NCBI GenBank assembly: GCA_947631965.1
Contig: CANRNL010000005.1
Span: forward strand, 1 to 64,000
Reading direction: 5' to 3'
Length of the DNA: 64,000 bases
From: an uncultured Clostridia bacterium
GTDB lineage: Bacteria; Bacillota; Clostridia; Monoglobales; Monoglobaceae
Position 1 is the stretch's first letter. Every line of letters begins with the position of its first letter. The notes beneath the pieces are model-generated. The model was given only the letters and a program-made list of their open reading frames with translations. It made no database searches and was not told the origin of the DNA. The position numbers were made by a program, and so were the translations under genes. Below, one piece after another: positions 1-7,800 of the stretch.

Positions 1-1305
1 GAGCCGAAAGAGCCGTACACGGATGACGACCTTGACTGGACAGACGACAACAGCCGCGTTGTGAAGGAGCATAACGACCTTGATAATACGGACGTGGAGC
101 TTGTAACAACGGATGTTCCGAATTTTGACACATACAGCGTCGTATATATCGGCGCGCCGATATGGTGGCAGGAGTTCTCGTGGGTAATCGACGAGTTTGT
201 CGAGAATACCGACTTCACAGGCAAAACCGTTGTTCCGTTCTGCACGTCGATGTCGTCGGGACTTGGTGACAGCGCGAAGCATTTGGCGGAGAAAACGACT
301 ACGGGAACGTGGCTCGACGGTATGCGTTTTGGTTCAAGCGCAACGGCCGATCAGGTTCGGGAGTGGATCGACGGTCTTGAATTACCGAAAACGGAAAGCG
401 CAGAAACAGACGCGGCTGCTCCTACGGTCTATATGACAACGGAGATAACTCCGGAAGCGCTCGTTAAGATATATGACACGCTCGGCTTCAAGCCCGAGGG
501 CAGCGTGGCGGTAAAAATGTCAACGGGCGAGCCGCCAAACAGTAACTACTTAAGACCTGAGCTTATCGGCGATTTGGTTAAAAAGGTTGACGGCACGATT
601 GTTGAGTGCAACACGGCTTACGGCGGCTCAAGAAGCGAAACCGAAATGCACAAGCAGGTTATAGAGGATCACGGCCTTAACGCCATATCCAAAGACGGCA
701 AGGCTGATATTATGGACGAGGACGGCTCTTTGGAAATTCCTGTCCCCACCCCGGCGGGCGGAGCCTCAACGATTACCAAAGATTATGTTGGCGCTCACCT
801 TGCAAACTATGATTCGCTGATCTCCCTTGCACACTTCAAGGGTCATGCTATGGCGGGCTTCGGCGGCGCTATCAAGAATATGTCAATCGGGATTGGTTCT
901 TCCGAGGGGAAAAGCTATATTCACAGCGCAGGACAGTCCCGTACAAGTCCGTGGGGCGGCGATCAGGACAAGTTTTTGGAATCTATGGGCGACGCGACGA
1001 GTGCAGTAGTAAAGCAAATGGACAATAAAGTAGTTTACATTAACGTAATGAACCGCCTTTCCGTTGACTGCGACTGCGACGGAAATCCTGCCGAGCCCGA
1101 TATGCACGATATAGGCATTTTGGCATCGACAGACCCTGTTGCGCTCGACCAGGCGTGTCTGGATTTAATCTACGCGCAAAAGGACGGCGACGGAAAATCG
1201 CTTGTAGAGCGAATTGAAAGCCGAAACGGTCTGCACACGCTCGAACACGCGGCTGAGATAGGCTTAGGAAGCCGCGAATATAACTTAGTCAGCATAGATT
1301 CATAA
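1..1305 (+). CDS. Flavodoxin-DUF362 fusion protein (5' end outside window)
   Basis: The reading frame is open from base 1, so the gene starts upstream; 434 residues are visible. A GTG at 61 is an internal codon, not a convincing start. The first ~135 visible residues match the second half of a flavodoxin: a VVYIGAPIWW strand-loop, then PFCTS and the short helix that follows, as in Flavodoxin_4-type FMN domains. From about base 430 the protein becomes a DUF362 domain, recognised by GEPPNSNYLRPELI, the ECNTAYGGSR segment, LAHFKGHAMAGFGGAIKN, a CDCDG cysteine pair and ILASTDPVALDQACLDLIY. DUF362 proteins are of unsettled function and often lie near iron-sulfur and redox proteins. No ferredoxin CxxCxxC cluster is seen. 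Inference: a cytoplasmic redox protein in which FMN chemistry is tied to the DUF362 module. It lies 77 bp before a membrane-protein/larB block on the same strand. Confidence 0.82.
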   Translation, partial: EPKEPYTDDDLDWTDDNSRVVKEHNDLDNTDVELVTTDVPNFDTYSVVYIGAPIWWQEFSWVIDEFVENTDFTGKTVVPFCTSMSSGLGDSAKHLAEKTTTGTWLDGMRFGSSATADQVREWIDGLELPKTESAETDAAAPTVYMTTEITPEALVKIYDTLGFKPEGSVAVKMSTGEPPNSNYLRPELIGDLVKKVDGTIVECNTAYGGSRSETEMHKQVIEDHGLNAISKDGKADIMDEDGSLEIPVPTPAGGASTITKDYVGAHLANYDSLISLAHFKGHAMAGFGGAIKNMSIGIGSSEGKSYIHSAGQSRTSPWGGDQDKFLESMGDATSAVVKQMDNKVVYINVMNRLSVDCDCDGNPAEPDMHDIGILASTDPVALDQACLDLIYAQKDGDGKSLVERIESRNGLHTLEHAAEIGLGSREYNLVSIDS

Positions 1306-1382
1306 TGTTGACAGAGCAAATCAAAAGCAGTATAATTTAATTGGTATCAAAAACCATAATTCAATACAAGGAGGAAAATAAA

Positions 1383-1727
1383 ATGGCTTGTTTTATAGCA
1401 CCGGCAACAGAGGCAATCGTTACAACGATTGTAAAGAAAACTACGGATAAAAAGGAAACTCACAATCCTTTTATAAAAAGACTTAACTGGCTCAACAATA
1501 TGCTTTGGGGCGGCTCTGCTCTTTTGGCGTTTGAGCATATTTGGCACGGCGAGGTAGTGCCGTGGGCGCCGTTTTTGACAAACGGAGTGTCGGCTGTTCA
1601 GGAAATGGCGACAACGGGCGTTGCTATGGCTGTGGCGGTTACCGCGGTATGGGCGGGAGTTGTCGCGGTTACCAACTCAATCGTAAAACGCCCGATAAGC
1701 GGAGAATTGCAGGGACAGGCGAAATGA
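1383..1727 (+). CDS. Small membrane protein of unknown function (upstream of larB)
   Basis: 114 aa. The ATG at 1383 is chosen because AAGGAGG lies 8 bp upstream (1369-1375); a TTG further up at 1341 has no such site. I do not recognise the family by name. It begins with a hydrophobic stretch (ACFIAPATEAIVTTIV), a basic segment KKTTDKKE, then MLWGGSALLAFEHIWHGE around residues 38-55. A clear membrane helix follows near residues 83-101 (GVAMAVAVTAVWAGVVAV). The WHGE motif and a conserved-looking Cys3 could be ligands, but this is a guess. Its stop overlaps the start of the next gene (ATGA), so the two products are probably made in equal amounts and may form a complex. Confidence 0.75.
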   Translation: MACFIAPATEAIVTTIVKKTTDKKETHNPFIKRLNWLNNMLWGGSALLAFEHIWHGEVVPWAPFLTNGVSAVQEMATTGVAMAVAVTAVWAGVVAVTNSIVKRPISGELQGQAK

Positions 1728-2038
1728 CGCTTTTAATAACGGTTTTCGCGGCTGTTGCGGCAACGCTTGTGTGGTACAACACAACGAGTGATATGAAGCT
1801 CGGCTTTCTCTCTTTGATGTATTGGGGAGCGTCGCTTATGTGGCTCGTTGACGCGGTCGCGGAGTACATAGAGATTGGCGCGGAGTATTTCACTCCCGCA
1901 CCGCTCGATATGTTAAACGACGCTTACCTCGGACTTTCGGTCGTGGCGCTGGGGCTTGTTATATGGCTTGTCGCGGTGCTGATAAAAGACCCGAAGGGTA
2001 AGCTAAGAAAAACGCTTAAAGATAACTCTAAATCCTAA
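1724..2038 (+). CDS. Small three-helix membrane protein of unknown function
   Basis: 104 aa, start ATG at 1724 overlapping the previous stop as ATGA (translational coupling). Three hydrophobic segments are visible: LLITVFAAVAATLVWY near residues 3-18, LGFLSLMYWGASLMWLVDAV near 27-46, and LGLSVVALGLVIWLVAVLI near 75-94. It ends in a basic, lysine-rich tail. The acidic stretch DAVAEYIEIGAEYF sits between helices 2 and 3. I do not recognise the family. Together with the 114-aa gene upstream and larB and a permease downstream it looks like part of one metal or cofactor-related membrane block; that is inference from position only. Confidence 0.72.
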   Translation: MTLLITVFAAVAATLVWYNTTSDMKLGFLSLMYWGASLMWLVDAVAEYIEIGAEYFTPAPLDMLNDAYLGLSVVALGLVIWLVAVLIKDPKGKLRKTLKDNSKS

Positions 2039-2044
2039 GATTTT

Positions 2045-2077
2045 GAAACGGCTTCGATGAAAACGCGGAGCCGTTTC
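2045..2077 (+). other. Stem-loop upstream of larB
   Basis: Nine-base perfect arms GAAACGGCT and AGCCGTTTC separated by 15 bases. There is no T run after it, so it is not an ordinary terminator; it may tune expression or mRNA stability between the membrane pair and larB. Confidence 0.4.
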
Positions 2078-2111
2078 GAGTAAATGCGAAATATGAATGA
2101 GGTTTTGTAAA

Positions 2112-2864
2112 ATGGAACAGAAGGAATTAAAAAAACTGCTGGAGGAAGTCGCGTCAGGGCAGACGGATATAGACAGCGCGATGCTGAAACTGAAACTCCA
2201 ACCGTTCGAGGATTTGGGCTTCGCGAAGATAGACCATCACCGCGGAATCCGTCAGGGCGCGGCGGAGGTCATATATGGCGCGGGCAAAACGCCGGAGCAG
2301 ATTGTGGAAATTGCGGAGCGTCTGCGCTCGGCAGGACAGAAAACCGTTCTTATCACCCGAATGAGCGCGGAAGCCGCAAAGGTTGTAGGCGATAAACTTC
2401 CGTTTACATATCACGAAATTGCAGGGATAGGAATTGTCGGCGAAATGCCAAAGCCCGACACCGCTTCAACCATTGTAATCGCGAGCGGCGGCACGAGCGA
2501 TATGTCGGTCGCGGAGGAAGCTGCGCTGACCGCGCAGGCGCTCGGAAGCCGAGTTACGCGCCTGTATGACGTGGGAGTGGCGGGCTTGCACAGACTTCTC
2601 GCGCATACGGAGGATATTATGAGCGCGAAGGTTATAGTTGCGGTCGCGGGAATGGAGGGCGCGCTTGCAAGCGTAATAGGCGGACTTGCGGACTGCCCCG
2701 TTATAGCCGTTCCGACGAGCGTAGGCTACGGCGCGTCGTTTGGCGGATTGTCCGCACTTCTTTCTATGCTCAATTCCTGTGCGAGCGGCGTAAGCGTGGT
2801 GAATATTGACAACGGCTTCGGAGCGGGATATTTGGCAAATATGATAAATCGGATTGGGGACTAA
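2112..2864 (+). CDS. larB: LarB, nickel-pincer cofactor biosynthesis carboxylase
   Basis: 250 aa. The ATG at 2112 is preferred over an in-frame ATG at 2097 because GAGG (2099-2102) is spaced 9 bp before it. The N-terminal ~90 residues have the LarB-specific pattern with DHHRGIRQGAAEVIYGAGKT. The C-terminal half is a PurE (AIR carboxylase)-like fold with VIASGGTSDMSVAEEAA, MEGALASVIGGL and VIAVPTSVGYGASFGG. Known role: LarB carboxylates the pyridinium ring of nicotinic acid adenine dinucleotide at C5 and releases AMP, giving the precursor that LarE and LarC convert to the nickel-pincer nucleotide used by lactate racemase LarA and relatives. LarA, LarC and LarE are not in this window, so they must lie elsewhere if the pathway is complete. 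The next gene starts 3 bp after its stop. Confidence 0.92.
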   Translation: MEQKELKKLLEEVASGQTDIDSAMLKLKLQPFEDLGFAKIDHHRGIRQGAAEVIYGAGKTPEQIVEIAERLRSAGQKTVLITRMSAEAAKVVGDKLPFTYHEIAGIGIVGEMPKPDTASTIVIASGGTSDMSVAEEAALTAQALGSRVTRLYDVGVAGLHRLLAHTEDIMSAKVIVAVAGMEGALASVIGGLADCPVIAVPTSVGYGASFGGLSALLSMLNSCASGVSVVNIDNGFGAGYLANMINRIGD

Positions 2865-2867
2865 GAA

Positions 2868-3770
2868 ATGCTTGATATACTTCATCGTGAATTTGTATAT
2901 GTGTGGTACTATTTCGAGGTTCAGCTGCGGCAAATAGTATTTTACTGGGCGCTCGGTATCGTTATCGGCTCGGTAATATCCGTGTTCGGCAAGCAGAAGA
3001 TACACTCGCTTATGACCGTAATTCAGGACAAGCACCTCGGCGCGTTCGGCATAATTCCGGCGAGCCTTATTGGTATCGCGTCGCCGCTTTGTATGTACGG
3101 CACAATTCCGATTGCCGCGTCGTTTTCGCAAAAGGGTATGCGCGACGACTACCTCGCGGCGTTTATGATGAGCAGTATTTTACTTAATCCGCAGCTTTTA
3201 ATTTACAGCGCCGCGCTCGGCAATTTCGCGCTGTGCGTGAGATTTATTTCGTGCTTCCTGTGCGGAATTGCGGCGGGACTTGTGGTGCGGTTCTGCTTCA
3301 AGGAAAAGCGTTTTTTCAACTTCGACGGCTTTTCGGAGCGCGCGAGCCACGATACCGACCCAAATCCGTTTATGCGGCTTTTGAAAAATATCGGACGCAA
3401 CATAAAAGCGACAGGTCCGTATTTCCTGCTCGGTATATTATTGAGCGCGCTGTTCCAAAGATATGTACCGCAGGATGCGTTTGCAAGCCTGTTTGTGAAT
3501 AACAGAGGCTTCGGCTTACTTATGGCGGCGACTATCGGCGTACCGCTCTACGCCTGCGGCGGCGGAACCATTCCGCTTCTGCAACAGTGGCTCTCAAGCG
3601 GTATGAGTATGGGCAGCGCGACCGCGTTTATGATAACAGGCCCCGCAACGAAGATAACCAACCTCGGCGCGCTCAAGATAGTGCTTGGCATAAAGCATTT
3701 CGCGATGTACTTCGCGTTCGTTATGCTCTACGCCCTCGTGAGCGGATTTATCGTGAATTTGATTGCGTAA
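2868..3770 (+). CDS. Permease of the PF03773 (ArsP/DUF318-like) family
   Basis: 300 aa, very hydrophobic, about eight membrane segments. The two halves carry the paired signature of this family: SPLCMYGTIPIAASF in the first half and YACGGGTIPLLQQWLSSG in the second, each with a Cys next to a Gly/Pro-rich re-entrant loop. Members include the organoarsenical exporter ArsP and many uncharacterised two-Cys permeases. The start ATG lies 3 bp after the larB stop with only weak GGGGA ahead, which fits translational coupling. Substrate is unknown. Linkage to larB makes a role with nickel or a cofactor precursor possible, but the sequence alone does not show it. Confidence 0.82.
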   Translation: MLDILHREFVYVWYYFEVQLRQIVFYWALGIVIGSVISVFGKQKIHSLMTVIQDKHLGAFGIIPASLIGIASPLCMYGTIPIAASFSQKGMRDDYLAAFMMSSILLNPQLLIYSAALGNFALCVRFISCFLCGIAAGLVVRFCFKEKRFFNFDGFSERASHDTDPNPFMRLLKNIGRNIKATGPYFLLGILLSALFQRYVPQDAFASLFVNNRGFGLLMAATIGVPLYACGGGTIPLLQQWLSSGMSMGSATAFMITGPATKITNLGALKIVLGIKHFAMYFAFVMLYALVSGFIVNLIA

Positions 3771-3797
3771 AAATTCAAGAAATTTTCAAAATACCTG

Positions 3798-3828
3798 TTG
3801 ACTCTCCCGTAAGGGGATACTGTATAAT
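3798..3828 (+). promoter_or_regulatory. MerR-type promoter/operator (19-bp spacer)
   Basis: TTGACT (3798-3803) and TATAAT (3823-3828) are separated by 19 bp, the over-long spacer typical of MerR-family regulated promoters. The spacer holds an imperfect dyad, TCTCCC-GTAA-GGGGA, close to known MerR-family operators. No recognisable gene follows: the only downstream reading frame is about 25 codons. Confidence 0.6.
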
Positions 3829-3905
3829 GTACTTGTTTCGGAACAAATACAACCGATATGCGCGTTTTACTTTTTTATATTTTGTTATAATTTTATAGGG
3901 CTCCC

Positions 3906-3926
3906 AAAAAGCGACTTGCGCTTTTT
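3906..3926 (+). terminator. Likely terminator after the larB-permease block
   Basis: Perfect stem AAAAAGCG-ACTTG-CGCTTTTT, with the T run forming part of the stem. It lies 136 bp after the permease stop and 78 bp after the MerR-type promoter, so it could end transcription from either. Confidence 0.5.
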
Positions 3927-3970
3927 AGGAAAGAGGAGCAACCGCGCGAAAAAGCGCGAGTTGCGACGTT

Positions 3971-3997
3971 GTACGGGACGGTGCCCTCGACGTCCCG
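3971..3997 (+). repeat. Dispersed GC-rich repeat, copy 1
   Basis: This 27-bp segment is found again as an exact reverse complement at 32892-32918. It lies in a ~100-bp GC-rich patch (about 3940-4050) with several short dyads, unlike the AT-rich DNA right after it. Such patches are common dispersed intergenic repeats in gut Clostridia genomes. Confidence 0.65.
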
Positions 3998-4300
3998 TCA
4001 CGCGGAGCGCGAGCAAAACGGGTGAACACGCCTCACCCTACATTGCCGCGACTTTTTATGCTTTGCAAAAAGTGTCTTAACTTTTTGGGTTATTCGATTA
4101 AATAATTTATGTTCTGAAATTATCTATTTTACCTCAAATACAAATGCAGACGCTCGGACTTTTGCAATGTAAAAAAACAACATAATGGAAATTATGTTGT
4201 TTAATAAATATAAAATTTTATAATTTTTTACATTTTCAAGCAAAGATGAAACGCAAAAATTTATATTTTAGCTGACCATTTTTGAATATTTTTCAATATC

Positions 4301-4580
4301 AATCATACATAATAAATGATTATTATTGCACATATTCTAGCATACGAAAAGATTTTAGCATACGAAAATAAGAAAGTCAACGTTTAATAAGTGGCATAAT
4401 TTCATAAATTTGCAAAGCTCTTTTCCTGTTTTTTCGGCATTTTCGACAATCATAATAAATGATTATTTGGCACACGAATGGAGAAGTTAACATTTAATCG
4501 GAAAAACAATTCCATAAACTTGCAAAAACTTTTTCTGTTTTTGGTGTTTTTTATAATAATCATAATAAATGATTATTATA
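4301..4580 (+). repeat. Three related palindromes within ~110-150-bp imperfect direct repeats
   Basis: Palindromes centred on AATCAT-AATAA-ATGATT occur at about 4301-4325, 4448-4467 and 4553-4579. The last has perfect 11-base arms (ATAATAATCAT and its complement). The DNA between copies is also related: both intervals contain a TTAATnnn segment, then CATAAA(T/C)TTGCAAA and a run leading to CTGTTTT. Spacings are about 147 and 109 bp. The symmetry and position upstream of a surface gene suit protein-binding sites or RNA hairpins. Confidence 0.6.
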
Positions 4581-4653
4581 TCACAAAAAATGGGTAATAT
4601 AACATTTAAAATGATTTTATAACTGTATTTTGTATATAAATTTATATATTGTA

Positions 4654-4743
4654 AACAACATAATTTCCATTATGTTGTTAAACCAAAAGGAAAGAGTGAA
4701 ATTTTTAATATTTATTAAACAACATAATTTCCATTATGTTGTT
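4654..4743 (+). repeat. 64-bp direct repeat carrying the AACAACATAAT palindrome
   Basis: The palindrome at 4654-4679 is repeated at 4718-4743, 64 bp later, and both are followed by nearly the same bases (AAGCCAAAAGGAAGGAGTGAA in the second, two or three differences in the first). The AAGGAAGGAGTG stretch resembles a ribosome site but is followed by a stop almost at once. Confidence 0.6.
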
Positions 4744-4826
4744 AAGCCAAAAGGAAGGAGTGAAATAGGGAAATAGAACAAACATTCACTTCAAACCAAG
4801 TAAGTAATAGAGAGGAGCATTTAATT

Positions 4827-7800
4827 ATGACAAAAAAACTTACAAAAAGAATTATCAGCTTTGTGGTAACGCTGGCAATGGTTATGGTACTGCTGCCGAC
4901 AATTCCGGCAATGGCGGACGAAGCGGCAGAGAGTGTGACAGCCGCCACAGAAGTCGAAAGCAAGCCGATTGCACAGGCTGACGGAATAATGCTTATGGAA
5001 GCGGGTGCTGGCAGCAGCAGCTCAAATCCGTGTAAGAGTGCGGATGATGTGGCTACGGCTCTGGGAGGAACCGGAAAGGCTAAGGTTACCGAAAATAATA
5101 CGGTAAAGCTGATTGCTGATATTGAAGATATAGGTGACCTTTATATCAACGCTCCGGAGGATTTAACGCTTGACCTCGCCGATCATAGTATTACACTTAA
5201 AAGCGATTGCACCTTGATACTCATGTCTAATGTTACCATTACCGGCACAGACGGATTTATAACGCAGGCGGATGGTACGACATATCCGACTGTTCAGGTT
5301 GGCGCTAGTCAGAAAGAAGTTACTGTAAAACTCACCGGCGGCACGATTAAAAAAGCGGAAAATACTCCTGAATGTGTTCTTGTCAACGGAAACGATAGTT
5401 TTGAGATGAGCGGCGGCAAACTTGAATCAAATAAATTCTGCTTATATTTGCAGGGTGAATCAAGTGCGAAAATATCAGGAAGTGCGGACATCAACAGCAC
5501 CAGTACAGCTATAGAGATACAAGCGGTTACTGTGATGCAAGGTTCCTCACTTGAGATGTCCGGCGGTAAAATTACATCCACTGGTGTCTGCATGCAGGTG
5601 GATGGAAAAGAAGGTAGTTCCCAAGCAACGGTTACGAGCGGAACGATTGAGAGCACGGCTGCTGACAAGACGACCCCCGCTGTCTATGTAATTACTAACG
5701 GTTCTTTCGGAATGACCGGAGGTAATATTAAAACAACCGGAGGACTGGCGGTTAGTGTAGGAAAAGATGGGGATGACACCAACGCCACGGCGACGATCGG
5801 AGGAGAAGCTGATATAAGCAGAACCGGTGGTGCGAACAAGGGTCTGTTGGAGGTAAAGGGAAAGCAATGCAAACTGAATATTGAAGATAACGCACAAATT
5901 CATGACGAAATAATGGTCTTTAAAAACGGTGAACTGAACATTAGCGGAGGTACAATTACGTCAGAAGGCTACGCTGTAGGCACCAACGGCAGCAAAGAAG
6001 ACAGCGAAAATACAAGTGTAGGCGCGAAGATTAACATTACCGGCGGCACAATCACCGGCGGAAATGGGTCGTGCGCTATTTACGCGCCTGCGGGCACATG
6101 GACGATAACCAACGGCGAAATCACAGGCGGCGCGGGTATCGTAGTACGCGGCGCTGATGTTGACGTGCAGGGCGGTACAATTACAGCCACAGCAGCCTCT
6201 GCCACTAGTATTGATGTGGGTGACGCAGGACACCCGGTTCCCGCAGCAGGTATTACCGTTGACATTGCGGGTTATCCCGAGCAGGAACCGGGTCAGCCGC
6301 ACGTTACGATTAGTGACGGCGCTACCGTAAAGGCAACTGCAGAGGACGGCAAGACTTTGGCTGCGTGCAATAACGGAGAAGCGGTAGTGCCCGGCGACGG
6401 CGGAAAAGTTGAAGCCGCAAAGAACCCGTTTAGTGTATCCGGCGGTACATTTACGACAGGGGCAGGAACAGACAAAGAATCAGACGCTGTCAATCAGTTC
6501 CTTGCTGAAAATTATACATATACTGACGAGGGCATAACGTATAACGGAGACGACGCTGAGGTTACATTAAACAATGTTAAGTGTGCAACTCTGGAGGAAG
6601 CGCTTGAAAAAGCCGTTAACGGCGACACAATCACGCTGCTTAAGGATGTGGACATCAGTGATACCATCACAATTGCATCAGGCGCTTTAACAATTGATTT
6701 GGCAGACCATAATATTACTAGTACCAAAGCACGTGTATTTGTGGTTAAGACCGGCGGCAGCCTTACTATAGAAGGAACAACAGGTGTTGTTTCCAATGAG
6801 TCGGCGAGTGACCCAGACTTCATGGTTATCGCGGACGGCGATAATACGAAATTGACAATCAACGGCGGCACTATTGAACAGAAGAAAGACCAAGTCGCTG
6901 TATCTGTTCAAAACGGAGCCACAATGACGCTTACCGACGGCACTATTAAAGGCTCAGACACAGCAGACACGAACAAAGCAGCCGTAAATGTTTGTTGCGA
7001 TTCTGGCAAATCAGGAGGAGTCTTGACCATGAACAGCGGCACCATTAGCGGTGGATGCTATGCCGTTAACAGTTTTGGGGAAGGCTCCAAGGTTAGTATT
7101 TCCGGCGGCAAGCTTGAAAACACAGAATCAGGATCAGGATTATCTGTTTCAGACAAGGCTTCGGCAGAAATCACGGGTACCGCGGAAGTTAGCGGTAATT
7201 TTGGAGCCACTGTATCCGGCGGCGCTAAGCTGACTGTTTCGGGCGATGCCGAAATTACAGGAACAGGCACAAACGCAGAATCGGGAATTGAAGTTAAAGG
7301 CGAAGGCACTACCGCGGAAATTAAGGAGAACGCGAAAGTCAGCGGTGACTATGGAATCTATGCGAAAGATCAAGCGAAACTGACCGTTTCGGGCGGCACG
7401 GTAGAAGGTACCGCAGCCGGAATCGGCACCAACGGTGACGACAAGGCAACACCTGCAGACATTACAGTCAGCGGCGGCAAAGTCAGCGGTGATACAGCGG
7501 GCGTATATCTGCCATCGGGTAAGATGACCGTAGAAAACGGTGCCAACATCACCGGCCCGGCGGGTATCGTGCAGTTCGGCGGCGAGCTGACCGTTAACGG
7601 CGGCACGATTACGGCTAACGGTACAGCGGACGTAGAAATCGGCGCGTCCGGTAAAAAGGTTCCACCTGCGGCGGTTGTAACGAATAAGCAGGCGGGTTAT
7701 GATGACAATGTTAAAGCAGATCTGAAGGGCGGCAGCTTTACCGCCGCGGAAGGCAAGCCCGCTGTTACATATACCGAGAACGGCGAAGAGGCAGCCCCCG

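Larger units (their letters stand above)
4176..4743 (+). repeat. 36-bp perfect inverted repeat pair enclosing 496 bp (possible invertible segment)
   Basis: Bases 4176-4211 are the exact reverse complement of 4708-4743. Each arm itself contains the palindrome AACAACATAAT-N4-ATTATGTTGTT, with loop GGAA on the left and TTCC on the right. The enclosed DNA is AT-rich, has no gene, and ends 83 bp before the start of the first giant surface gene. From 4064 to 4826 I see no coding sequence, only these repeats and the RBS of the next gene. No target-site duplication is apparent at the ends. Confidence 0.6.

Noticed and set aside
3587-3898. 103-codon frame overlapping the permease end and running through the MerR-type promoter
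   Set aside because: It is mostly an out-of-frame shadow of the permease gene, and its last part has no RBS or recognisable content.
4176-4743. CRISPR array
   Set aside because: Repeats are palindromic and unevenly spaced (64, 109, 147 bp and more), the intervals are themselves related rather than unique spacers, and no cas gene is in the window.
4176-4743. Transposon-derived MITE
   Set aside because: Terminal inverted repeats are present, but the flanking bases (AAAAA left, AAGCC right) give no target-site duplication, so I kept only the repeat call and the invertible-segment hypothesis.
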